Below are positions 31,882 to 40,099 of a DNA stretch of 64,000 nucleotides, one piece after another. This DNA is from Oxalobacteraceae bacterium UBA6704. GTDB taxonomy: Bacteria > Pseudomonadota > Gammaproteobacteria > Burkholderiales > Burkholderiaceae_D. Position numbers and translations under genes: made by a program. The stretch lies in contig DKJA01000018.1 of the NCBI GenBank assembly GCA_002454505.1, positions 1 through 64,000 of the forward strand, given 5' to 3'. The notes below the pieces were generated by a model. The model was not told the origin of the DNA. It ran no database searches and saw nothing but the letters and a program-made list of their open reading frames with translations. Numbering within the stretch: position 1 is the first letter of the stretch; the number at the start of each line of letters is the position of its first letter.

Positions 31882-33644
31882 TGGCTGCCAACGCCTCCCT
31901 GCTCGCGCCGGGCGCGCGGCCGCTGGTGGGCCGGCTGCACGAGCTGCACGCGCAGGAAGCGCTGCGCGATACGTGGCCGGCGCAGCCCGTACCAGCGCGG
32001 CTGCCGTTCGTCGGCACCGTCGTCAGTCACCGGCCCGGCGTGGACGTGACCGTCGAACGGCCGCTGCTGCCGGCCGAAGACCGCTACCTGGCCGACCACG
32101 ACTTCGTGCACGTACCGGGCATGAAGGCGGCCAACAGCTTTCCCGTCGTGCCGATGACGATGAGCCTGGAGATGATGGCCGAGGTGGCCGCCTGCCTGGT
32201 GCCCGGGCATGGCCTGGTCGGCATCGAAGATGTCAACGCCGTGCGGTGGATCGTCGCCGGCGACGGCGGCGCCGACCGGCTGCGGATCGCGGCATCGATC
32301 GAGCTGCATGACGGTCCGGCCGGCCGCCACCGCATCGCCGTGCGCATCCACGCGGGCGACGAGCCGCAGCCGTCGATCAGCGCCCGGCTGCTGTTCGGCC
32401 GGCACTATCCCGCCGCGCCGCCGTCATTGCCGACCGCGCAGCATGCGGCCGCGCTGGAATTCGATACCGCAACCGCCTATTCGCGCCGCCTGATGTTCCA
32501 CGGCCCGTGCTTCCAGGCGCTGTGCGGCGCGGCCACGTTGACTGCCGGCGACGTGCGGGGCGAACTGGTCGTGAAAGCGCCGCGTGCCCTGTTCGCGTCC
32601 ACGGCCGCGCCGCAACTGCTGCTCGATCCCGCGCTGCTCGATGGCGTCGGCCAGCTGGTGGCGCTGTGGTCGTTCCACCACCAGCAGCAGGCCGCCTTCC
32701 CTGTCGGCATGGGCCGGCTGACGCTGTGCGGGCCCACGCCGCCGCCGGGCACCCGCGTGCCGGCGCGCGCCGTGATCCGCGGCCGGCAACTGAAGATGCT
32801 GATCGCCGACCTGGAACTGGGCGACGGCCGCGGCGGCACGTGGCTGCGCATCGACGGCTGGCGCGCCTGGCAGTTCGCGTGGGATCCGCAGATGATGGCG
32901 TTCCAGCGCGATCCGGTGGTGCAGCTGCTGAGCGATGCGCAGGCAGTGCCGCTGCCGCCGGATGCCGCGCCCGTGCAATGCCGGCGCATCGGTGCAACGC
33001 GGGTGGCCCACTTCGACCCGGTGCTGCTGGCACGGCACTATCTGCAGCCTGCCGAAATGGCGCAGTTCCAGGCAGTGGCTGCGCCGCGCCGTATCAGCTG
33101 GCTGCTGGGCCGCGTGGCCGCCAAGGATGCGGCGCGTGCCTGGCACGTGGCGCGCGGCGGCATGCCGCTGCACCCGGGCGACTTCGCCATCGACAACGAA
33201 GCCGGCGGCCAGCCCCGCGTGGAACACTGGCCGGACGAAGCAGCGCCCTGCATCAGCATCGCCCACTGCGGCAGCGAGGCGGTCGCGCTGGCCGGCGACG
33301 GGCCGGTGGGCGTCGATATCGAAGCGATCGCGCAGCGTGACGAAGCCTGCGTGCAGGCCTTCACCACCGACGGCGAACGGGAGCTGCTGGGTCGCCGCAC
33401 GGGCGCCGTGCGCGACACGTGGCTGACGCGCCTGTGGTGCGCCAAGGAAGCGATGGGCAAGCGCATGGGCAGCGGCGTCGTGCCGGGGCCGCAGCATTTC
33501 GTGGCGCAGGCGCTGTGCGCGGACGGCAGCCTGCGCATGTGGCATGCGCACAGCGGCACCGGCAGCGTCGTCACCACGCTGCACGCGGGCGGCCACATCG
33601 TCGCCTTCGACCTGGGTCCCCGCTCCGGCGGCGACGGCAACTGA
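31881..33644 (+). CDS. Polyketide dehydratase fused to 4'-phosphopantetheinyl transferase
   Basis: The 587-residue fusion has an N-terminal double-hotdog dehydratase (about 40-340). Catalytic His is probably H73 (ADHDFVHVPGMK, FPVVPMTMSLEMMAE) and Asp D254 (DPALLDGVGQ). A C-terminal Sfp-type phosphopantetheinyl transferase follows (about 370-560), with PCISIAHCG, GVDIEAI (D479, E481) and WCAKEAMGK (E523, K527 region) forming the metal and CoA site. The second half would activate the ACP of the upstream synthase, the first would dehydrate its beta-hydroxyacyl chain. It starts one base inside the type III PKS stop (TGATG). Such DH-PPTase fusions occur beside NMO-KS-AT-ACP-KR synthases. Confidence 0.88.
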   Translation: MAANASLLAPGARPLVGRLHELHAQEALRDTWPAQPVPARLPFVGTVVSHRPGVDVTVERPLLPAEDRYLADHDFVHVPGMKAANSFPVVPMTMSLEMMAEVAACLVPGHGLVGIEDVNAVRWIVAGDGGADRLRIAASIELHDGPAGRHRIAVRIHAGDEPQPSISARLLFGRHYPAAPPSLPTAQHAAALEFDTATAYSRRLMFHGPCFQALCGAATLTAGDVRGELVVKAPRALFASTAAPQLLLDPALLDGVGQLVALWSFHHQQQAAFPVGMGRLTLCGPTPPPGTRVPARAVIRGRQLKMLIADLELGDGRGGTWLRIDGWRAWQFAWDPQMMAFQRDPVVQLLSDAQAVPLPPDAAPVQCRRIGATRVAHFDPVLLARHYLQPAEMAQFQAVAAPRRISWLLGRVAAKDAARAWHVARGGMPLHPGDFAIDNEAGGQPRVEHWPDEAAPCISIAHCGSEAVALAGDGPVGVDIEAIAQRDEACVQAFTTDGERELLGRRTGAVRDTWLTRLWCAKEAMGKRMGSGVVPGPQHFVAQALCADGSLRMWHAHSGTGSVVTTLHAGGHIVAFDLGPRSGGDGN

Positions 33645-33654
33645 AAGGACCACC

Positions 33655-34413
33655 ATGGCAACCAGCGACACGTTCCCCGTCGTCGAACTGCGGCGGGTCA
33701 GCAAGCATTACCAGCTGGGCGACAGCCGCATCGATGCGCTGCGCCAGGTCAGCCTGGCGATCCGGCCCGGCGAATTCATCGCCGTGTGGGGGCCTTCCGG
33801 CTCGGGCAAGTCGACGCTGTGCAATCTGGTCGGCATGCTCGACACGCCATCGTCCGGCCACGTGCTGTTCGATGGTGTCGACGTCGGCACGCTGTCCGAC
33901 AATCAGCGCAGCACGGCGCGCAACCGCAACATCGGCTTCGTGTTCCAGAACTTCAACCTGGTGCCCGTGCTGTCGGCGCTGGAAAACGTGATGCTGCCGC
34001 TGCAGGTGGGCCAGGCCAGCGGCCGCACGGCCCGCGCAGCGGCCGCCCGGCGGCTGGAAGAAGTGGGCCTGGCGTCGCACATGGCGCACCGGCCGGCGCG
34101 CATGTCCGGCGGCCAGCAGCAGCGGGTGGCGATTGCCCGCGCGCTGATCGGCTCCCCCGTGCTGGTGGTGGCCGACGAACCGACGGCCAACCTGGACAGC
34201 ACGAATGCGTTGCGCGTGATCGCGCTGATGCGCGAAATCAGCCATGCCGAGGGCACCGCCTTCGTGTTCTCCACGCACGACGAGCGCCTGCTGGAACGGG
34301 TCGACCGCCGCCTGCGCATGCACGATGGCATCCTGACCGAGGAGCCGGGCGCCAGCCATCCCGCCGTACCGGTGCCGCCGCCAGTGCCCGCTGCGCAGGT
34401 GGCGTCATGGTGA
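33655..34413 (+). CDS. MacB/LolD-type ABC transporter ATP-binding protein
   Basis: The 252-residue ATPase has Walker A GPSGSGKST, Q-loop FQNFNLVP, signature MSGGQQQR, Walker B VLVVADEPTANLDS and an H-loop STHDERL. The sequence falls in the LolD/MacB/FtsE group, which powers mechanotransmission through the envelope rather than substrate passage across the membrane. A 30-residue Pro-rich tail extends past the usual end. It starts 10 bases after the dehydratase gene and overlaps the permease gene by seven bases. With the permease and LolA-like protein it forms a predicted lipid-extraction system. Confidence 0.93.
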   Translation: MATSDTFPVVELRRVSKHYQLGDSRIDALRQVSLAIRPGEFIAVWGPSGSGKSTLCNLVGMLDTPSSGHVLFDGVDVGTLSDNQRSTARNRNIGFVFQNFNLVPVLSALENVMLPLQVGQASGRTARAAAARRLEEVGLASHMAHRPARMSGGQQQRVAIARALIGSPVLVVADEPTANLDSTNALRVIALMREISHAEGTAFVFSTHDERLLERVDRRLRMHDGILTEEPGASHPAVPVPPPVPAAQVASW

Positions 34414-35657
34414 CGTGGCTGAAGCTGGCCGTGCGCAACCTGTTCCGCAACGGCCGCCGTTCGTTCTTCACGGTGCTGGCGACCGGCCTGGGCTTCCTGG
34501 CCGTGAACGTGCTGGGCGGTTTTACGGCGTACATGTTTACCAGCCTGCAGCACGGCTACATCTACGGCGAGGCAAACGGCCACCTGACCATCTTCCGCCA
34601 GGGTTTCCTCGACAAGGGCAAGCTCGATCCCACCCGCTTCCTGCTCGGCGAGCAGGAGCTGCTGGGTATCCGCAGCGTGCTGCAGCACCATCGTGAAGTG
34701 CTGGTGGTCACGCCGCAGCTGCAGATCTCCGGCCTGCTCAGCAATGGCCAGGTATCGACCATCTTCATCGCCGGCGGCCGCGTGCCGTCCGACGTGGCGG
34801 CGATTGCGGCGCTGGGCAGCCAGGGCACGGACAAGGTGCGCCGCTTCGATGGCAGTCCATTGTCCGATGCCCGCACCTTCGGCATCGGCGTCAGCCACGG
34901 CCTGGCGCGCCAGCTGAACCTGCAGCTGGGCAGCACGGCGGTGGCGATGGCGCCCACCGTCAGCGGCCAGATCAACGCGCTCGACGCCGAACTGGTGCAG
35001 CTGATCGACGCGCCCGTCGAAGCGCTGGACGACAAGCTGGCCACCGTGCCGCTGGCGTTCGCGCAAGCGCTGTATGACACCACCAGTGTCGATCGGGTAA
35101 CCGTTGTATTGGCAGCCGATGCCGATCCGTCGGTGCTGCGCACCACGCTGGCCCGCGAGCTGGCGCAGGCGGGCCTGCATGTCGATGTGCGCACATGGGA
35201 AGAGCTGTCGCCGTTCTACACCAAGGTGAAGAAGATGTTCGACGTGATCTTCCTCGTCAGCTTCCTGATCGTGTTCACCATCGTCGTGATGAGCGTGGTG
35301 AACACGTTCACGATGGCCGTGATGGAGCGCACCCGCGAGATCGGCACGCTGCGCGCCATCGGCGTCAAGCGGCGCGGCATCGTGGCGCTGTTCACGCTGG
35401 AGAGCATGGTGCTGGCCGGCTTCGGCACGCTGCTGGGCGCCGGTTTGACGCTGGGCGTCGTGGAACTGATCCGCTGGCTGCAGCCCACGTGGATTCCGCC
35501 GCAAATGGCGCGCCGCGTGCCGCTGCAGATCCACTTCGTACCGCTGTATTGGCTGGCCAGCTGCGCGCTGCTGACGGTATTGTCCGTGTTTTCCGCCGTG
35601 CTGCCGGCGCGCCGTGCCGCACGCATGCCGATCACCAGCGCGCTGGGGTTTGCCTGA
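34407..35657 (+). CDS. FtsX/MacB-type ABC transporter permease
   Basis: The 416-residue membrane protein has the layout of type VII ABC permeases: one N-terminal helix (about 20-42) after the amphipathic LKLAVRNLFRNGRRSF, a large periplasmic domain (about 45-280), then three C-terminal helices (about 285-310, 335-360, 378-400). The MERTREIGTLRAIGVKRRGI coupling helix is the family hallmark and LPARRAARMPITSALGFA is the usual C terminus. Such permeases move lipoproteins, lipids or siderophores out of the inner membrane outer leaflet. Its partners are the overlapping ATPase and the LolA-like gene 10 bases downstream. Confidence 0.92.
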   Translation: MVTWLKLAVRNLFRNGRRSFFTVLATGLGFLAVNVLGGFTAYMFTSLQHGYIYGEANGHLTIFRQGFLDKGKLDPTRFLLGEQELLGIRSVLQHHREVLVVTPQLQISGLLSNGQVSTIFIAGGRVPSDVAAIAALGSQGTDKVRRFDGSPLSDARTFGIGVSHGLARQLNLQLGSTAVAMAPTVSGQINALDAELVQLIDAPVEALDDKLATVPLAFAQALYDTTSVDRVTVVLAADADPSVLRTTLARELAQAGLHVDVRTWEELSPFYTKVKKMFDVIFLVSFLIVFTIVVMSVVNTFTMAVMERTREIGTLRAIGVKRRGIVALFTLESMVLAGFGTLLGAGLTLGVVELIRWLQPTWIPPQMARRVPLQIHFVPLYWLASCALLTVLSVFSAVLPARRAARMPITSALGFA

Positions 35658-35667
35658 GGAGGCGGCG

Positions 35668-36396
35668 ATGCGGCGACTTTATCTGCTGACTGCTGTACTG
35701 CTGCCCTGCGTGCCGGCATGGGCCGATACCCAGGCCGTGCTGAAGGCGGCCGACGAGGCACGCGGCAACGTGCGCGGCATCGCCTGGCAGGTCGCCATCG
35801 AAGCGATGCAGGACGAGCGCGTGCTGGACAGCCTCGTCTACGACATCAAGGCCCGTTCGTTCAACGTGGCCGGCGTCAGCATGGCGCCGCCGAAGTACCG
35901 GGGCAACAAGATCCTGATGCTGGGGCCGTCGATGTGGTTCTACAAGCAGGGCCTGTCGAAGCCCGTGCCGATCTCGCTGCGCCAGAAGCTGATGGGCGAT
36001 GCGTCCTACGGTGACATCGCCTCCACCAATTATGCCGGCGACTACGAGGCCACCGAACTGCCGGACGAAGAAGTGGGCGGCGAGCCATGCTACGTGTACG
36101 ACCTGAAGGCGCGCACCGAAAAGGTCACGTACGAGCGGGTGCGCTACTGGGTATCGAAGGCCCGGGAAGTGGGCGTGAAGGCCGAGTACTACACGGTGTC
36201 CGGCAAGAAGTTCAAGTCGGCCGCGATGGAGTACGGCAACCTGGTCAACGTCGACGGCAAGGCGCGGCCCTTCCTGTCCCGCATCACGCTGCGCGGCGAA
36301 CTGCTGAACGGCGCCCTCACCCATTTGACCGTGCGCGAGCCGCGCGTGGAGCCCCTGCCGGATTATGTGTTCGACCTGAACCTGTTCATGCGCTGA
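35668..36396 (+). CDS. Periplasmic outer-membrane lipoprotein-sorting (LolA-like) protein
   Basis: The 242-residue protein has a signal peptide (MRRLYLLTAVLLPCVPAWA-D) and matches the LolA_like family found beside FtsX-type permeases. The beta-rich half-barrel pattern is seen in FNVAGVSMAPPKYRGNKILM, LGPSMWFYKQGLSKPVPISL, GDASYGDIASTNYAGDYEAT and the late KSAAMEYGNLVNVDGKARPF. Such folds hold hydrophobic acyl chains in the periplasm. GAGGAGG precedes ATG 35668, 10 bases after the permease stop. Inferred role: a chaperone that ferries the pathway's lipid product from the ABC permease to the outer membrane. Confidence 0.85.
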   Translation: MRRLYLLTAVLLPCVPAWADTQAVLKAADEARGNVRGIAWQVAIEAMQDERVLDSLVYDIKARSFNVAGVSMAPPKYRGNKILMLGPSMWFYKQGLSKPVPISLRQKLMGDASYGDIASTNYAGDYEATELPDEEVGGEPCYVYDLKARTEKVTYERVRYWVSKAREVGVKAEYYTVSGKKFKSAAMEYGNLVNVDGKARPFLSRITLRGELLNGALTHLTVREPRVEPLPDYVFDLNLFMR

Positions 36397-36409
36397 CAAG
36401 GAGACCGCC

Positions 36410-37624
36410 GTGCCGCCGCCTTCGATCCGTCGTGCCATGCTGGGCTGCGCCGCCGCGCTGGCCTGCCCTGCGATCCTCGCCCAAACCGCCGAACGTTCGC
36501 TATCCAGCGAGCTGCGCGACGGCTTTTATTCGCGCATCAACGTGCTGGGCTTCGGCCTTTACCAGGATGTCGAGGAAGACAGCGCCATCAACCCGGGCAA
36601 CCTGCTGGCCCTGCCGCGCCACGAGGCGCAGGTGCTGCTGCGGCCCGACTTCAACCTGACGTTCCGCCGGCTCGAACTGGGCATCAAGCCCCGCTACGAG
36701 CTGTCGCGCCGCCGCACCGAAGCGCAGCAGCCGGGCGATCCGGGCTTGATCCGCCGCACCAACAACGGCAGCCATTACTTCGTCAACGAGGGCTTCGTGC
36801 GCTACCGGCTGACCGATACGCTGCTCGTGAACGGGGGCCGCGAAAACCTGCAGTGGGGGCCGGCGGCGCTGGCCTCGGTATCGAACCCGTTCAACGCCAA
36901 CAACGGACGCAACAACCCTAACCTCGAACTGCCGGGGCTCGATTATGTGCGCGCCGTGTATGTGCCGACGGCCGCGCTGACCGTGTCGGCGATTGCCAAT
37001 GTGGGCAAGGGACGGCTGGAACACGTGGGCCCGTACGCGAAGACGTATGCGCTGAAAGCCGACTACACGGGCGAAGGCCATTACGCGTCGGTGTTGCTGT
37101 CGCACCGCGAAAACGGCGGCAGCCGGATCGGCTTTTTCGGCGGCTGGAACGTGTCGGAGGCATTGCTGCTGCACGTCGAGGGCAACGCCGACCAGTCCCG
37201 CGACCGGCCCGCCGGCACGCCATCGGACCGGCAGTTGCTGGCCGGCGGCGCGTACACGCTGGAGAATGGCGCCAGCGTGACGGCGGAGTTCCTGTTCAAT
37301 CACAGCGGCTGCGCGCGCGGCCCGATCGCCGACTGCCTGCGGCTGCGCGGCACGCTGACCGATCCGCGCCACCCGTTCAACCGGCGCCGCTACGCGCTGC
37401 TGCAGTACGTGGACACGAAAATCCACGGCAACATCAACCTGGTGGGACGGCTGATCCGCAACCTGGACGACGATTCCACGCAATACGTGCTGAACCTCGA
37501 GTACGAACTGGGCGACCACTGGCAGCTGTACCTGATCCCCACGCTGTACCGGGGCCGCCAGCACAGCGAGTTCCGCAGCGTGCTGGGCAAATCGCTGTTC
37601 GTCGGTGCCGCCTACACATTCTAA
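36410..37624 (+). CDS. Outer-membrane beta-barrel protein of the lipid export operon
   Basis: The 404-residue protein begins at GTG 36410, set by AAGGAGA six bases upstream. It has a signal peptide ending in AILAQ, alternating beta-strand patterns throughout (RLELGIKPRYELS, YALLQYVDTKIHGNINLVGR, TQYVLNLEYELGDHWQLYLI) and a C-terminal Phe (SLFVGAAYTF), the classical BamA-recognised ending. No close family is recognised with certainty; it is porin-like in size. It directly follows the LolA-like gene, so it probably forms the outer-membrane end of the export route. Only two cysteines are seen near residue 300 (SGCARGPIADC), possibly a disulfide in a surface loop. Confidence 0.75.
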   Translation: MPPPSIRRAMLGCAAALACPAILAQTAERSLSSELRDGFYSRINVLGFGLYQDVEEDSAINPGNLLALPRHEAQVLLRPDFNLTFRRLELGIKPRYELSRRRTEAQQPGDPGLIRRTNNGSHYFVNEGFVRYRLTDTLLVNGGRENLQWGPAALASVSNPFNANNGRNNPNLELPGLDYVRAVYVPTAALTVSAIANVGKGRLEHVGPYAKTYALKADYTGEGHYASVLLSHRENGGSRIGFFGGWNVSEALLLHVEGNADQSRDRPAGTPSDRQLLAGGAYTLENGASVTAEFLFNHSGCARGPIADCLRLRGTLTDPRHPFNRRRYALLQYVDTKIHGNINLVGRLIRNLDDDSTQYVLNLEYELGDHWQLYLIPTLYRGRQHSEFRSVLGKSLFVGAAYTF

Positions 37625-37633
37625 GGAGCGATC

Positions 37634-38980
37634 ATGTCCCAACAACCCAGCTTCGCCGTGCTGACGATCGGCAGCGGCGGCTTTCTCGGCTCCACGGTAC
37701 GCGACATCACGCTGGCCAATGCCCTGCGCCAGCGCGGCTACGCGGTGGCCGTCTACTGGATGCTGGAGACCAACGCGGACCTGGTCGATGCCGGCATCGC
37801 CCAGCGCATGCTGTGCTACGGCACCCGCTATCACTTCAAGCGCCCGTCAATGCTGCTGGACCGCCTGCTTGGCCCCCTGCTGTTCCTGACGCCGAAGGCG
37901 ATGCGGGTGGCCACCGTGCAGCGCAGCGATGGCTATGTACACCGGCTGCTGGAACACATGGTCGGCGCGCAGTTCCGGCCGGCCGGCGAAGCGGACCTGG
38001 CGCGCCGCCTGGCCCGCTTCATGAAGCGCGACGGCATCACGCACCTGCTGCTCAGCTTTGCCTCACTGGGCCCGCTTGCGCTGGATGCGCGCCGGCGCGG
38101 CGGCCACCCGTTCGATTACCTGGTCACGTTCCAGGGCGACGAGCAGTTCGCCGAATACGCCCGGAAGGCCGGCGTGTTCCCCGCCTTCCGCGAAGGCGTG
38201 AACACGGCGCTGCGCGCGTCGCGGTGGCCGGCGGTGACCGTCAGCGCCGATTACATCGACCGGCTGGTGGCGGAACTGGACCTGCCGCGCAGCGCGATGA
38301 AGGTCGTCTACAACGGCGTGGACCTGGCCGCGCCCGAGCGCGCGCCATTCGCGCTGCTGCAACAGGCCTTCCCGGGCCTGCGGGAAGACGTGCCGATCGT
38401 GCTGTTCCTGGGCCGCCAGGATGTCGAGAAAGGCATCGACCTGCTGCTGTATGCGGCGCGGCTGCTGGCGGCGCGCCACGTGCCGCTGCAGCTGGTGATC
38501 TGCGGCTCCACGGCGCTGGGCCAGGGCTACCGCAACGTACTGGCCGCGATCGGTGCCCACCTCGGCCTGAGCATCCATCATGGCGGCACGGTCAGCCACG
38601 CGCTACGGCAGGCGCTGTACGCGTACAGCCACTGCGTGGTGTACCCGTCCATCAACCGCGAGCCGTTCGGCCTTGTCGCGGCGGAGGCGATGAGCCAGGG
38701 CACGCCGGTGCTGGTGCCGGATTACGGCGGCATCGGCGAAGTGATACGGGACGGCTTCAAGGCCGGCGGCCTGACGTTCCGTACCTGGGACAGCGGCGAC
38801 CTGGCCCGCCAGCTCGAGCGCCTGCTGACGGACCGCGAACTGCACGCCCGCCTGGCGCACGATGCGCCCATCGTCGCGCAACGCTTCAGCGTGGATGCGA
38901 TGACGCGCGGCGTGCTATCGCACATGCAGATCGGCAGCGACGCGCGCCGGCACGTTCGCGAGCCGGCCGATGCCGCCTGA
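37634..38980 (+). CDS. Glycosyltransferase family 4 protein
   Basis: The 448-residue cytoplasmic GT-B enzyme has an N-terminal Gly-rich start (TIGSGGFLGSTVRDITLANA), the middle VVYNGVDL hinge, the nucleotide-site stretch VLFLGRQDVEKGIDLLLYA and the donor motif EPFGLVAAEAMSQGTPV (E-x7-E). These define GT4. It transfers a sugar from a nucleotide donor; which sugar is not visible. GGAGCGATC precedes the ATG nine bases after the barrel gene. Position within the operon suggests it glycosylates the polyketide lipid before export. Its stop overlaps the acyltransferase ATG by 11 bases. Confidence 0.88.
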   Translation: MSQQPSFAVLTIGSGGFLGSTVRDITLANALRQRGYAVAVYWMLETNADLVDAGIAQRMLCYGTRYHFKRPSMLLDRLLGPLLFLTPKAMRVATVQRSDGYVHRLLEHMVGAQFRPAGEADLARRLARFMKRDGITHLLLSFASLGPLALDARRRGGHPFDYLVTFQGDEQFAEYARKAGVFPAFREGVNTALRASRWPAVTVSADYIDRLVAELDLPRSAMKVVYNGVDLAAPERAPFALLQQAFPGLREDVPIVLFLGRQDVEKGIDLLLYAARLLAARHVPLQLVICGSTALGQGYRNVLAAIGAHLGLSIHHGGTVSHALRQALYAYSHCVVYPSINREPFGLVAAEAMSQGTPVLVPDYGGIGEVIRDGFKAGGLTFRTWDSGDLARQLERLLTDRELHARLAHDAPIVAQRFSVDAMTRGVLSHMQIGSDARRHVREPADAA

Positions 38981-39671
38981 TGCGCGCAATGTGCATGGCC
39001 CTGGCGTGTTCGCCAGCGCCTGCTTCGTCACGCTGGTGACGGTTACTGGCGCGGCGGCTTTGGCCACCACCACGCTGCTGGCGGACCTGCGCTCGCCGCT
39101 GCTGACCGGCGTGGCCTTCGTCGTGCTGCTGCACGCTTATGCCATTGCACTGCACCGCCTGTTGCTGCAGGTGCTACCGCTGCATGAAGGGCCGGTCGTT
39201 GCCGGCACGCGGGCCGCCTTCGGCTACCAGCTGCACCTGCTGTTCTACCTGATGCTGTTCAATTCGCTGATCCGCAGCCGGGTGCTGCCGATTCCGCTGA
39301 TGCGGCTGATTTATCTGGCGCTGGGCGCGCGGCTGGGCGCGGGGACTTACTGCGCCGGCACGATCTTCGATCCGGTGTTCGTCACCGTCGGCCACGACAC
39401 ACTGATCGGGGAAGCAGCGCTGCTGGTGCCGCACGTGCTGGAAGGCGGCGCGCCGGCCCACTTCCCCATCGCGATCGGCAATCACGTGACCATCGGCACG
39501 CATGCCGTGGTGCTGTCCGGCGTGACGATAGCCGATCACGCCATCGTCGCCGCGCACGCGCTGGTCACCAAGGGTACCGCGATCGGCGCGGGCGAAGTGT
39601 GGGGCGGCGTGCCGGCCCGGCGGCTGCGCGGGGCCACCGCCGAACTGCCGCCCCTGGATCAAAGCGCGTAG
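38970..39671 (+). CDS. Membrane-anchored hexapeptide-repeat acyltransferase
   Basis: The 233-residue protein has two hydrophobic segments at about 13-35 and 42-65, and a third weaker one near 75-90. A left-handed beta-helix follows (about 120-215) with hexapeptide turns: GTIFDPVFVTVGHDTLIGEA, IAIGNHVTIGTHAVVLSGVT, IADHAIVAAHALVTKGTAIG and the usual closing GGVPARRL. This is the WcaF/NodL-like acetyltransferase fold joined to a membrane anchor, similar in layout to the C-terminal part of Pls-type synthetases. It is the last gene of the operon. Inferred role: acyl or acetyl decoration of the lipid or its sugar at the inner membrane. Confidence 0.82.
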   Translation: MPPDARNVHGPGVFASACFVTLVTVTGAAALATTTLLADLRSPLLTGVAFVVLLHAYAIALHRLLLQVLPLHEGPVVAGTRAAFGYQLHLLFYLMLFNSLIRSRVLPIPLMRLIYLALGARLGAGTYCAGTIFDPVFVTVGHDTLIGEAALLVPHVLEGGAPAHFPIAIGNHVTIGTHAVVLSGVTIADHAIVAAHALVTKGTAIGAGEVWGGVPARRLRGATAELPPLDQSA

Positions 39672-39678
39672 ATGCGCC

Positions 39679-39718
39679 TCAGGCGATCTTGCTCAGGCAA
39701 TCTTGCTCAGGCAATCTT
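39679..39718. repeat. Tandem 14-base repeat at the end of the monooxygenase gene
   Basis: TCAGGCAATCTTGC is present as copies at 39679-39692 (one mismatch), 39693-39706 and a 12-base partial at 39707-39718. The unit contains the last codons and stop of the minus-strand gene (Lys-Ile-Ala-stop), so the gene end has been duplicated downstream of itself. Confidence 0.8.
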
Positions 39719-39991
39719 CGTTAGTTGCGAAATCCGGATATCGGCCTTGCCGCCTACCGCTGCGACCAGCGCCTGGAAATGGGCGGTGTCTTCGTGTTCC
39801 TTCAATGCCGCGACGCTGTCCCACTCTTCCAGCATCGTGAAGCTGGCCGGCGCGTCGTTGTCGACGTGCAGCTCATAACGGCGGCAGGCCGCTTCCGCGC
39901 GGCTCGGCGGCACGACCTGTTCGAGGGCCTGGCGGACAGTGGCCTCGTGGCCCGGTTTGGCCACGATGGTGGCGACGACGATCAGACTCAT
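39707..39991 (-). CDS. Antibiotic biosynthesis monooxygenase (ABM) domain protein
   Basis: The 94-residue ferredoxin-like protein fits the ABM/YgiN family: VVATIVAKPGHEATVRQALE, SRAEAACRRYELHVDNDAPA, FTMLEEWDSVAALKEHEDTA and HFQALVA. Members are cofactor-free quinol or anthrone oxygenases and act as dimers. It is convergent with the lipid operon (35 bases apart), so it is not an obvious member, although a role in modifying an aromatic polyketide cannot be ruled out. Downstream of it the stop is repeated in tandem. Confidence 0.88.
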   Translation of the reverse strand: MSLIVVATIVAKPGHEATVRQALEQVVPPSRAEAACRRYELHVDNDAPASFTMLEEWDSVAALKEHEDTAHFQALVAAVGGKADIRISQLTKIA

Positions 39992-40099
39992 GCTGGTTCC
40001 TTGTGGTGTGGTGAATGGGGCAAGGGTTTCATGATGGTGCCGCTCAGCGGAAAAGAAAAGGCTTGTGCGACGAAGATTTCCGCACCAGCCTCCACTTTT

